Source: Karalla daura (lineage: Eukaryota; Chordata; Actinopteri; Chaetodontiformes; Leiognathidae). From it: a stretch of DNA of 64,000 bases. Within the stretch, counting starts at the first letter, position 1. Every line of letters starts with the position of its first letter. The DNA is taken from assembly GCA_029224185.1 (NCBI GenBank), contig CM055196.1, positions 11,720,009 to 11,784,008 of the forward strand, read 5' to 3'. The notes beneath the pieces are model-generated. The model worked only from the letters and a program-made list of their open reading frames with translations. It had not been told where the DNA came from and made no database searches. The translations under genes and the position numbers were made by a program. This document shows positions 48,049 through 60,012 of the stretch, one piece after another.

Positions 48049-50245
48049 CACACACACCCCCTGGCCAAGCGTCCGTTAGGTTGAGTGACTGGATGGAAGG
48101 TGAAGTTGTGTGTGAGGGCGGGAGATAGACGAGCGGGACGGTCAGTCCGTGAAGTGAAAGTGAAGCGAGGAGGAGAAAGACTCAGTAAGTCTGAACTGGA
48201 GCGTTATCGACAGGGTTGCAGTAATGATCACACACACGCACACACACACACACACACACACGCACATATACCCCCCATTCTCTTCCAGTGGCAACGTGTG
48301 AAGTAAAATGCAATAATCGCAGAGAGTAGATTTACTGTCCCTCGTAACCGTGGCCTTAATCCCCCCCCCACCCCCAAACACACTCAAACATCCACTCTGT
48401 ACATAGCTGTCTCCTCACCGGGTTATGATTCCACGTGCGACATATTTATGTGACCGTGTCTGGTGTCATGGTGGCTTTTGAGTTCTCATCCATCCCTCCC
48501 GTCCGTCCCGTCCGGAGAGGAGCGGCGTCCTGTAAATCACAAGCGCTCCAGGACGGGGTCCCGGGCGGGGGCGGGGGGAGGGGGGGGTCCCAGGATCTCC
48601 CAGGATCTCCATCAGATCTGCTTCTCATATCGCACTTACAGGTGAAATAGTGGTGGTTTATGGCACTAGTACGTGATGAAGGTCGGCAGGTTGCAGGCCC
48701 CCCCCCCCCCCCTCCTCATCATCATTAATCCACATCTGTCTGTCTCAAAATCACAAGTGTCTGGGGTTCTCTCTTTCTGTGGTCTGTTTTTTGTATGCGT
48801 ATATTTAATAAAAAAAACAAGCAAACAAAATGTTCTTTATGGACCTGTATTCAGCCATCAGATTTTGATGTTGTTTCACTGTAATTATTTCTAAAGGTTG
48901 TTAAACAACATGTAGTTAAAGGAGAATTTAAGAAGAAAAAAAAAAGAAAAAGAAAAGTGCAATTGCAGGGTTTGTTGTTGTTGGTATGCTACCCACCAGG
49001 CAGGAGCAAATCCTGCCCTTTATTAAGCTCTTCTATCTATGACCCCCCCCCCCCTTACCTTCCTCCCCCTCCCTTTTTTCTATTTAATTGTACATATGTT
49101 AATGTGAGGTAAATGCTTCTCACCTGATGCTCAGTCACTAGAGTTTGCACACAGCACTCTGAACATGAGGAACACTTTAGTGCCTTGCATCCTCACTAAT
49201 GGCAAGTTCACCCGACGACCAGTAACAACCACATCTGTAACCGCACGTCCCAGGACAGCCCTGAGGACGCCCCTCAAACATTAGACCACACATATATGAC
49301 ATATATATATATATATATACATACATGTATATGTATACACACACACACACACAGGACTGCAGAACAAAGAGCACACTGATGTGGAAACAGGTTTGTTTTC
49401 CTGCTACAGCTACTTTTGTGTTGGGCTGTGTATTTACTGTATATTGGGTTCATGCATTACTGGATCTTTGCTGTTTTCGTGGCGTCATCATTTAAAGACC
49501 ATCACCTACTACTAGCACCACTTGTCCAGGCAGCGAGGAGCGCTGCCCCCGAGGTCGTCCGGCCCAGGCCGGTTCGACCCTCTCTGTCTAACCCTCCCCA
49601 CCCCCACCCCCCCACCCCACCCTTCCCAAACCCACCTCACACGAGTGCCATGCTGTCATTGTGACTCTTTTCGCCTGCTCGTAGATTGGACGAATAGTTA
49701 AACTTCTCTAGAGAAAAAATAAGTTACTGCAATGCAGAATATGCAATGTTTAAAAGTTTTAAAGGGACTGACGGGGATACGGAAACATTTGCATGCTGAG
49801 GAGAGAGGGTTGTTACTGACTTCAATGTTTTTTGATATCGGAATATTAGAGACCTTTTGTTTATTTTCCTTCTTCGTTTTTTTTGTTTTTGCCTTCCTCC
49901 GAGTCGCTGAAGCGCCGATCTGTGGCCTCTCGCCAGCTATCACAGGGCACAGCCGCACCATCAGACTGTCAGCATCCGGTTTCTGCATGCAGGTTCAATC
50001 CTCCAGCCAAGTGGCCACTGTACAGCACAAGCTCCCAGCCAGGCTTTAGGCCCCCCGCCCCTCTGCCCGTCAGCCAGCGCCACACAGCTCCACACAGCAC
50101 TGTCCCAGACTACTGACACGCAGCAACATGTCCTGGTTTATGATCCCTCCTAACTGACTTCCTGTGATTCGGTGTCTGTTTTGTGTATGTTTTTCACATT
50201 GTACAAAATGTAAAAACAAATAAAAATGATATCAATTAACTGCTC
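47706..50245 (+). terminator. WNK1: WNK1 3' UTR with poly(A) signals
   Basis: After the TAG the sequence is noncoding, with (CA)n runs near 47839-47874, 48018-48057 and 48233-48262. AATAAA at about 48805 and again at 50219-50224 are candidate signals; the second gives a 2.5 kb UTR, about the length usual for WNK1. A poly-C run lies at 48698-48711 and an AT/AC microsatellite at 49298-49350. Confidence 0.6.
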
Positions 50246-50829
50246 CGCGCGTGGCGTTGGTGGTTTTAGTCCTCCAGACAGGTCACATGTCCATGCACTC
50301 ACACCTACGGGCTATTACGATGTTCTGGTTACTTACATGGGTTTTGGGACTGGAGGGAAACAGAACGAAGAAAGAAAACTGTGACTTTAAATCTGAAGTC
50401 TTCTTTGGACCTTTCTAGAAACTAAGCTGCATATTTTGGGGGGTTTTGGTTTGTACCACAATCGATAAATTGGGCATCACAAAGATATTTGTCGGAATCA
50501 AAAGCAGTATTTCCAGATTGCTTATTGACCATTTGTGATCTGGTTCAGGACAGATTCATTTTCAATAGTTTTACCAAACAACATATTTGATTATGACATG
50601 ATTCGGGGCAGTAAATATTTAGATTGGAATCTTAGGGAAAATGTTTTCAGTATTTGCCAAAGTTCACATTGTAAAGCTGGACATTTTGGAAACGTCTAAC
50701 AGGCCGCCTGTTTATGGTTAATAAATGAGTCATACTGCACACAACAGATTGTTCAGTTCAGTTGAGTATTGATCTTAATCATAATATGCAGCAAACAATA
50801 CAAATGGTGATATAGGCTTGAGTGTTTTA

Positions 50830-51471
<642 letters not shown>

Positions 51472-54400
51472 TCAGGTGTCCAGTCTGCGCTTCTTCAGGT
51501 ACTGTCCCTGTCTGTACGGGCTGTGGGCTGCACCTGCCAGAGGGAACACACACACACGCACACACACACGCACGCACACACACACACACACACGCACACA
51601 CGCACACACACACGCACACGCACACGCACACGCACACGCACACACACATACACACATACACAGACTGAGACCGGGAGAGATGGAGGCCAGACAGGAGGCT
51701 GAAAAATCAGGGTGCTGCGCTCCTCTCTTCAGACCCGTTTCCAGGACATTTTGCAGTTGCTACAGGCAACCGTCTGCATTTACTCACGGGGCAGAGACAA
51801 GCAGAGGGAGGCAGAGAGAGGAGAGATTATTTCCAACCTCTCCGTTTCAGACGCTGCGAGATTGGTCTCTCATTTTGTATGCACAACGCGGATCCTGCAG
51901 ATACTCCCCGGGTCTAAGGTCGATGTTTTGAGGCTGCAGAAGCTCGACTCGTTGAAATACATTCTAACACACTGCATTTTTACCACAGCAGGTTTTGGGA
52001 GGGGGGAGATTTTTTGCATCATTTTGTCTGAGAACATCAACAGATCCCGTTGAAAGCTGACCTGGTCTGGCCTGGGGCCCGGCCTGGGGCCCGGGCTGTT
52101 CCCCCTGCCACTGGGCCCTGCTGCAGGGCGGGGCCTGGTCGGGGGGTCTGGGCTGCTCCCTCTGAGGGGTCTTGCTGCGCGTCTGCATGCGGTGGCTGCT
52201 GGGCGTGCTGGGCCGGAGCGCTGCGCCCCCCGCGCCCGCGTCCAGCTCCTCCATCCCGTTCAGAGTGAAGTCCCAGAGCTCGGGGTCGTCTGCAGACACA
52301 CAGTGGTGAGTGGGGAGGGGGGGGGGTTTCTGGAAGGTGAGGAGGCACACGCTGAACATGCATGTCGAGCCCCCTGGTGGTGGCTCACGGTACCTGCCAA
52401 ACACTGCTCCTTGTCGCTGGGTTTGAGACTTTCAGCACCTGGAGAGATGGAAAAAAAACATTAACAGACATCAAATGTAAAAGTATGGAAAGCACAAGCC
52501 CATCCTAATCCTGCTTTTCTGCTTTGGGGATATTACAGTCCTTTAGCATAACATAACACTGGTGAAAATACCTGCACCTCCACTGGGTCCTTGTCCGATA
52601 GCGACGTCTGAATCCTCAGGCTTGGTCTGATGCTGCTTCTGCTGCAGCAGCTTGGCCTCCATCTCCTTCCTGAACTTCTGCTGGAGCTGCTGCTGCCGCA
52701 GCTTCCTCAGCTGCTTGGGGTCCGAGTGTCCTCCAGACCCAGCGCTGTCCACTGACTCCATGGAGGCTCTGAGGGGACAGGTTGGAGGAGCCAGAGCAGA
52801 GGTGAGGCACACCTGAACAGTCCTATTTGAATGAATTGCTTTCAATATGTTTTCCTCTCTTGTTTGGGTGATGTACCGACACCTTCTTTAATCTAAGGTG
52901 GGGGTAAGAGTCACGTCTGCTGCTGTTTACCTGGAGCAGAAGCTGTCACTCTGCCTGCTGGGAGCAGGACCAGCAGCACTCGGGGTGTGAACCTCTGAGC
53001 TGTGCTGGTTCTGGTGCTGGATCTGGTGCTGGTTCTGGTTCTGGTTCTGTTTGAGGTCTCTGGGCTCCAGAGGCATCCTGCCTGCTGACGCCCCCTCAGC
53101 CCGGAGCTTCTCCTCCCAGGCCAGACTGGAGAACCTGGCCTTCTCCACCGAGGGCTCGCCCTCAGAGCGTTTGGTCTTGGTCAGGTCTATGGGAGGAGGA
53201 GGCTTTGCGTGGAGGAAGGGACAGTTTCAGCACACAAACTATTTCCGAACATACTGAAGCAGGATTTGGGGGAGCTGTGTGTGTCGGACCTGTTTGGGGA
53301 TCTTGTTAATGGATAGGAGGTACTCTTTATCCAGGATGCAGTTTCCTAGCGCATTCCCAAAGCACCTCAACAAGACCAAACAAACAAACAGCTTCAGATC
53401 AGTCTTCTTAAAACACTCGACACATTTCCAACTGTGTCTGCCGGCATCACATCTCCACCCATGGAGGTCAAAAAGCATCATCATGCTAACCCATCCTATT
53501 ACACGTGTGTGTTTCAGACCAACAAGAGGAAGGGAAGAGGAAACGCCCGTACTTCAGCGCCCTCTTCATTCCATCAGTGACGGCTTCTTTTCTTGCTTTC
53601 TCCAGTGACAGAGCTTTAGACTTCAGGCCTTCGCTGACTCCATAGCCTATGTCCTCATGGTACGCCCCGTCCTGCAGAGGAGAGGGTGCATTTCACTTTG
53701 ATCAGGAAATACTCTTAATCTTTCACAAAAAAAAAAACAAACAACAACATGAAACCCGATCTTACCTTCAGCTGCACTTTGATGAACGCGCTGACGCCAA
53801 CGTAGAACTTGCCGTTGACGAGGTCGACAAAGTCTGTGAAATACCACACGATGCAGACGAGTCACTGGTTGGAGCACGTAGCAGCGGTCTGCTAGCTGAA
53901 TGGGCTGCGAGGCGGCAGGGAGCGGCGTGTGTGCGTACCGACGTTCTGCTGAGAGATGGAGTGAGACCAGCCGTTGTAGCCAAACATCTCGTTGGCCAGG
54001 CCGATCACACGGTGTCCCTCTACGTAACACACCTGGTGGAGGGAGAGAGGGAGGCTGGGTTACACCCCACAGACGCTTCCACACACCCTGATCTGCTGCA
54101 CGGGAAAACAGCAACTTGTTCAGGAAAACAAATACATTGCAAAACACTGTATGAAAAACATGCGGTTATGACTGTAGACGAGCCGCGTGCATTTAGAATC
54201 AGAAATGCACTTACAGCCGAGCAGCTATACAACTTGGTAATACAGGTATGAGGAATGTGCTTTGCTCTGAGGTGCAAAACGAGCAACTCGAATGCAACGT
54301 CCGCTCATCACAGGCCTTCTGCAGCTGTACTGGGAACAAAGGCAGCGAGACAAACAAAGACTTGCCTTCTGTCCTCCCCCAGCCATTCTGGTGCTGATGT

Positions 54401-54877
54401 ACTCTGGCCCCAGCTTCTGTCTCAGAGCGGCCGCCACCGCCTGGTACTCCTCGGCCGTGTAGGTACACTGACACACAACAGAGGACCGGTTATGCACAAG
54501 TTACATAAACTGCAGAGATCCCACGCGTCATAAGTTCAAATCAACGTCCCAAAATGGTAAACGAGAGCACGGCATCAGAATTATCACAGCTGTGCCCTGT
54601 TTGAGGTGAGCATCACATCTGTAGAATGGATGTCAGAGTATGGACAAAAATAAAAGCACAAGTGAAGCCTCTCTTCATGTCGGGTCCTCTGTTTGTAAAC
54701 AGATCGCGCAAGTTCCAGGTGTGTCACGCCTGCCTGCATGACTGGATGAGTGTCCAGTGATAGTAACTGGGGCGTCAATGGGATCTTCCGCTGTCTGCAG
54801 TCCTGTCATCTCCTCACCTGGCCGAAGGAAGTGGGTGCAGACTCACTGTGGCTCCTCTCTTCTTTAACGCTGGCCAT
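51472..54877 (-). CDS. RAD52: DNA repair protein RAD52 homologue
   Basis: Nuclear single-strand annealing protein; forms rings on ssDNA and assists RAD51 and RPA in homologous recombination. Coding exons (high to low): 54877-54818, 54467-54366, 54032-53939, 53833-53766, 53671-53553, 53365-53290, 53202-52931, 52768-52572, 52438-52394, 52289-52062, 51533-51472. Phases agree; 440 aa against 418 in human. The N-terminal annealing domain, about residues 20-175, is well conserved (YTAEEYQ, RMAGGGQK, HRVIGLANEMFGYNGW, GYGVSEGLKSKALSLEKARK, FGNALGNCILDKEYL). The linker has a QN/QH run (residues 225-240) and a Gln-rich helix (KLRQQQLQQKFRKEME). The C-terminus, YLKKRRLDT, matches the basic nuclear signal at the human end. 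The intron after 54366 starts with GC. Noncoding exons likely: the part of 54913-54818 before the ATG, and one ending at 55193. Confidence 0.94.
51548..51661. repeat. Imperfect (CA)n array just upstream of the last RAD52 exon
   Basis: CA units interrupted by CG at intervals. On the RAD52 strand it precedes the acceptor (ctctggcag) of the last exon by about 14 bases, so it occupies the place of the polypyrimidine and branch region. Confidence 0.85.
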
Positions 54878-55192
54878 GATGGCAGCTCTCTGGCGCAGCC
54901 TCACGCAGGCACACTGACAAACCACGGACAGGTCAACAAGCAGCAGTCAGCAGAGATCATACAGGCTGCTCCAGGTTAGAGCTCCTCTCACTTAACAAGA
55001 AGCGTCTGACTTATTTATCTCTGAGGTGAACAGGACTGCCTCACAGGTGAAGAAGCAGCCCTGAAAGGACCACAACAAAGCTTCATTAACATGTCAGGAC
55101 CTTTAAAAATGCTGCATTCGTTCATACTATACGTTTTGCATCAGGAACTACTTTATAAATCACTTGTCCCATAGTTGTAAACATAGACTCAC

Positions 55193-55340
55193 CGAGTGAA
55201 ATCGCTCAAAAGTCAGTGGTTTAGTGTGTTAAATGATTAGACAGGAGTGCACGGCGACATTTTAGACCGTTCGGACTTCCCGCTCGGCGAACCGGAAGTA
55301 GAGCTGACGCTGCGTTCGAGGACTGTGGGAAACTATTGTT
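55193..55340 (-). promoter_or_regulatory. RAD52: RAD52 first exon and promoter (inferred)
   Basis: A strong donor on the minus strand (CTCG|GTGAGTC) ends an exon at 55193; the matching acceptor is before 54913 (gtttgtcag). Upstream are an ETS/GABP-type site CCGGAAGT at 55292-55299 and a second GGAAGT core (complement of 55276-55281), typical of TATA-less DNA-repair promoters. A 7-codon upstream ORF (55260-55237) lies in the exon. Start site not visible. Confidence 0.45.
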
Positions 55341-56760
55341 GCGGCTCAAATGACTGGATTTAAGGTGAACCGTGCTCGGGTATGGTATTTCATCGCATGA
55401 CGAGGCACCTTAAGCATGATCAAATGTTGTGTACTACGGGCGGTCCGATTCAGTACTGTGAATATTGTTAAGTGATTTTAACGCGTCATTCCACAGTTCA
55501 TGATCATAACTTTGTCTGGATCGTGCCACTCGTATGGATGTCAAAAATCAGTTTTATTACACTCAAATTATGACTGAGCAGCATAAACGTATTATATATA
55601 AAGCTTGCAAGTATGTGCTTGCTAGTATATAAATATGCATTTGATGTATCTCAACTTTTACTTTAACAGGAAATATCATTGTTGTGGCCGATTTCCATAA
55701 ACTGGGAGTTAAAATCAATGTGCCAAAATGTAAAATATGTTATCGTCTCAAATAACTCAATATTGTTATGGACTGTATTTGGAGATAACAAAATAATTAA
55801 AAAATAATTAAAAATGAGGATAAAATGTTCCGAGCTGAACTTAAGTGATCATTGAATTTATGTACAGAGTGAAATAATGATTTTCCTACTAGAGTTGTCC
55901 GATTTCTTTCTTCTAGAAGGGATATTAAAGATAATTTACATTTATTATTCTCCATCATATCATTTATTTCTTTTATCAGCCTCCATGTTTACATTCATTC
56001 CTATATTGCTACTCAGAATACATCCTGCAGTTAATTATCTCTAAAGTGACTGTAAACACATCCTCTCACTTGCATACTAATGTGCTCCAGGCAAAGAGAG
56101 ATACATCTCACATAAACAGAGGAGGGGGGGGGGGCACTGAAAACATGCATGTGTCTGTTGTTTTTGCGTGATTTCACGTCTCTCACGAGATCCCGCTCTT
56201 TGCATGAGGAGCAGTGGAAACTGGGGATTATCTGCAGAGCGCCCATGCCTGCTCTGACAGATGGCAAGACACCCGCTGTGTTAAACTGTTAAACGGCATA
56301 GATTGGGGTCAGTGCAGAATGATGCACCCCCCACCCAGTTTATGAAGCTATATGGACACAACAGTGTGGCACAACACGCCCCGCACCAGTGTCTGCATAC
56401 TTGAGTGGAGGCCCCACAGCTGCAGCACAGTGCAACACACCTTAGATCTGACTGTATGATGGGGAGCTTGAAAGCAAAAGCCCTTCTACTTTGGCTTTGC
56501 TGAATGATAATTAGGAAAATTGTTGATTCCTGGCCACAAAGTACAAAGCGTCCTAAAACATCATCACATCCACTTTCGTAGATACATTTAGAAATATAAA
56601 GCCAAGTGTGTTGTGAACCATACTGTATAAGCTCCCACATCCAGCATATTTTGCATATATATAATCTGCTCCTGTTCACTTATGCAAGTGAATGAAGGTA
56701 CGTGACTGCAACATCCTTGTGTACACCCTTCCGGTTATTCCTGGTCATTCCTTGGTTATT
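55341..56760. other. Intergenic DNA between RAD52 and PRR5
   Basis: AT-rich sequence with no recognisable exon. One feature only: a donor-like 'tttaag|gtgaacc' on the plus strand at about 55362, facing away from RAD52, which could belong to an unseen divergent transcript. Confidence 0.4.
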
Positions 56761-56769
56761 CTTGCTCAG

Positions 56770-57115
56770 ACATATTAGGCTGTATGTGTACATGTTCCAG
56801 CTGTATCGCATCAGTTACCGCTTAATTTCAGGAAAATGTTGCTGGGCTTTATTGTTTAGCAGTTACAGTGTGATTATTGAGGTGAGGAAGGCTGCCAGTC
56901 AGAGTAGAGCCTACGTGTTGTTGCCCAGACAAAGGGTGATAAAGGGTGCCAGGTATGTGCAGAAACCTAAAAAAAAAAAAAAAAGGATTGTAAAAGGGCT
57001 TGTAAAATTGCATCTGAGGCATTTGTGATGAAACCAATGTTCCCTCGCTTTTATATCAACACCAGAGGACAAGGATAAACACTCCATCCAACCACTCTGG
57101 AAAGCACATCAACAA
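56770..57115 (+). repeat. Dispersed repeat family X, copy 2
   Basis: Related to 1-310 and 59340-59690. Landmarks: 'tgttccagctgtatcgcatc', 'tgctgggctttattg', 'gccagtcagagtagagcct', an A run, 'gtaaaagggcttgtaaaatt', 'catctgaggcatttgtgatgaa' (two parts) and 'gaggacaaggataaacactc'. Antisense frames of copies 2 and 3 even share a PQM.FYK peptide, which shows the two are related. No flanking duplication was identified. Confidence 0.65.
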
Positions 57116-57289
57116 CTATATGAGTCGGTAAAAACTGACTTTCACATCAAGATAAGTTCATTGTATCGATTTTATCTCAATCTATCTTCAACCATAGGTC
57201 CCCTTCTTATACATTACATTTAGTTACTTTATATTTATATTTATATTTATACAAACGGCTTACGTAGCAGCAAATACATTCAATCCACT

Positions 57290-57480
57290 CGACAATAGAA
57301 ATAGCATAGCATGCTATTGCAATAGCAATATCAATAGCATAGAAACAAACAGTTCTTCTTCAGACTACCAAGGGATGAGAATGTAGTAGTATTGTACTAC
57401 TATTACAACACTACAACACTCTAGTACTAGTAGTACATGCACACGTGGAAAATTTACCACTACTCAATAAGAGATAGCAG
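57290..57480. repeat. AT-rich short-unit repeats
   Basis: Tandem and inverted versions of AATAGCAT/ATGCTATT and of TAGTAGT/ACTACTA units. It may form hairpins. Its origin is not clear. Confidence 0.45.
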
Positions 57481-57559
57481 TAGGAGAAGGAGGAATAAGG
57501 GTAGATGCTGAAACCTAGGTTCACCTATTGTAATATGACTGCATATTAACACGGCTGCA

Positions 57560-57660
57560 ACCACTATGCGCGCGCACGTGGGTGCCGCTGCGCGCGCCCG
57601 CGGTCAGGTTCGCTTTGCATCTCGTCAAAACAAAGCGGGGGCGAGCACCGCACAGAGAGA

Positions 57661-57696
<36 letters not shown>

Positions 57697-57875
57697 TGCA
57701 TGCTTCATGAATGAGTCCCCTTCCACACCACAGCAGCCCCGGACCCTTCCTCCTCTGATCCCGGACTGCTCCGCTCTCTCCACCTCCTCCTCTTCCTCCT
57801 CCTCCTCCTCCTCCTCCTCTTCCTCCAGGACTACATGATCGTTTCATCCCTGCAGGAGCAACACGACAGGAGAAG
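57560..57875 (+). promoter_or_regulatory. PRR5: CpG-rich block with candidate first PRR5 exon
   Basis: A short CpG-rich stretch (57568-57605) contains an E-box CACGTG at 57575-57580, followed by (GA)n and (TCC)n tracts. The tract runs into 'tcctccag' and a short frame with an ATG at 57835 (MIVSSLQEQHDRR) that ends in phase 2 at a donor AAG|GTACGAG (57875/57876). Spliced to 61666 it would enter the PRR5 frame. This is a candidate only. Confidence 0.3.
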
Positions 57876-57969
57876 GTACGAGGCTGCGGTGGGCGTGCAG
57901 AGGCACGGCAACTTTGTAGCCATTATTATGACACAGTAGTTACACGTTAGGTGGACTTCAGAGCCAGGG

Positions 57970-58073
<104 letters not shown>

Positions 58074-59339
58074 ATGAGACAGACACAGCTGTTCCTCATT
58101 CTTACACAGGTAGCGAGAGAGAAAGAAAGAGAGAGCGAGAGAGAGAGAGAGGGGGAAAACACAGAAGAGAAACCTCCACGTACGCACGACTGGCTTTTAC
58201 ATTCCTCCCTGCAGGATAAACTGATGATTGTGAAGCTGTCTGTGTGTGTGAGAGAGTGCGTGTGTGTGCGTGTCGAATAAAGCAGCAAGGCAGACTGCAA
58301 CGTGTGTGTGTGTGTGTGTGTGTGTGTAGGCCATGAAATAACAGACTTATAGATATTAAGATCAGCCTGTGGTCGCCCCTGGAAAGGCAAGGAGGAGGGG
58401 TGAACAAAAGCAGAAATGCCCAGACTGGCGTGGCATGGCATGGCACGGCACGGCACGGCTGCAGAGCTGCAGCGTCTCTGTGATCTTTCTCTGCTCCCAG
58501 TGCTCCTGAAAACAGCCCCCAGTCGCCCATTTTATCCCCCGCATGCGGGGTGGAGAGGTGCTGGAGGAGCCTTGTGTTGTGTCTTTGTCTGAAGCTGTGA
58601 CAGTCCAGACTGTCGTTCCCTCCTCGGACCAGGAGGGGGCGCTCCACTCGGCTATGCATGTTTGTACTGGGGGGGAGACACCCAGACTACTGTAATGTCC
58701 TGACACAGAGGGAGAGGATCATGGCTTCGTGGCATTCACAGGAATTATTCACACACACACACACACACACTCACACTGTGCATGCCGACACATGCACGTC
58801 CCCTTTCTTCTCTGATGTGTGTGTGTGTGTGTGGCTTTACTAAGGTTGGGGCGTTACTCCGATTGCAAAACACTCCTCTTCTTACATGTTGAAATAACAG
58901 AAAGGACAAGGAACCAGGAAACACACGTACACACACACACACACACACACAGATGATTTAATACTAAAACTCCCCTAAGGAGGTTACAAATGTGTGGCTT
59001 GGTTTTCTCCTCCGCTGCCATGGCCGTAAGTTTGATTTCTATCTGATTCTGGTCTGTTTTTAAAGGGGGCCTTGAATGAAAGAAAAAAATGTTTACCTTG
59101 GATTCGTTGAGTAATGACACTAGAAAGACGTGCGGCCACTTGGAAAACATCATCACGTTCTCAGTCATGTATGGTACGGTTTTGAATTGTGAATTGTGGC
59201 AGGTGAATTTGAGCAAAGTGTGATACAAACCATATCGCTCGCCACCTCCAAAGTAACTGGCGTATGTAGCAGTTTATGGTGAAATATCCAGGTTCTTCCT
59301 CAGGATTTGATTCCTACTGAGAACAAAAACATGGGGCTG

Positions 59340-59690
59340 GATGTGTACGTGCCCTGGTAGATGTATCGCTCCAGTTGCCGCCTAGTTTTGGGAGGTTGCT
59401 AAGCTCCACTGTTTAATAAGGAACATAAAGGCACATTATCAATGACGTGAGTGCCAGGCGAGACAGCCAGTCAGTGTCAAGCCTACACGTGGTTTCCAGA
59501 TAACCATGAAAGAGATCTGAGAAGAAACGGAGAGGAGTATTCCCTCATCTTAAAATGAGACCGTAAGAGGCCTTGTAAAATAACATCTGGGGCATTTCAG
59601 ATGAAATGAATTTTCCATAGCTTCTATGTGAACACCAGAGAACGAGGGTGAATTCTCCATTCATCATTCTAGGTCGCCCGCCTTTAATGC
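59340..59690 (+). repeat. Dispersed repeat family X, copy 3
   Basis: Best match to copies 1 and 2: 'gctccagttgccgcctagtt', 'gctccactgtttaataagg', 'agccagtcagtgtcaagcct', 'ggccttgtaaaataacatct' with 'ggggcatttcagatgaa' after it, and 'ccagagaacgagggtgaatt'. It ends just upstream of the candidate exon at 59876. Confidence 0.65.
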
Positions 59691-59875
59691 CTCGGCGTTG
59701 TTTCATTCTCTGTCTCAGAGGAAGTGGAGTAGGGCAGGGCCTGGGACGTGTCTCAGACGCCTGGCACAGCTGCAGGATCTCCCTCTGATCACTCCCCTGT
59801 GCGCTGCTCGGGCCTTTGATCTCAGGCAGAGCCCTAACAACCACCTCTCCATCATCTCCTCCTCTCGCCCTCTAG

Positions 59876-60012
59876 ATGCTCGACGGACTCCGGAGGCGGC
59901 ACGCCTCCCGGCCCTCCTCCCGACCCCTGTCACTCAACTTCAGCACCTTCTCCGCCCCCTCCCCCGAGTCAGGACAGCTGCTGGACAGCAGCAGCGAGCA
60001 TCCAATCAGGAG
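59876..60012 (+). CDS. PRR5: Candidate alternative N-terminal exon of PRR5
   Basis: After a pyrimidine-rich acceptor (ctcctctcgccctctag) comes ATG and 45 open codons, MLDGLRRRHASRPSSRPLS at the start and SSSEHPIRR at the end, then a donor AGGAG|GTGAGG in phase 2. Joining it to 61666, just after 'catgag', completes AGG and gives HPIRR-TLHRLKLMSSPSLSDLG, exactly in the PRR5 frame. The peptide is basic and Ser/Pro-rich, with no domain I recognise. The splice signals, the phase fit and the open frame support it; transcription is unproven. The exon could instead be the first exon of its own promoter. Confidence 0.5.

Noticed and set aside
57566..57838. 90-codon frame with RERE and poly-Ser
   Set aside because: Made of (GA)n and (TCC)n tracts; ends inside a likely exon in another frame.
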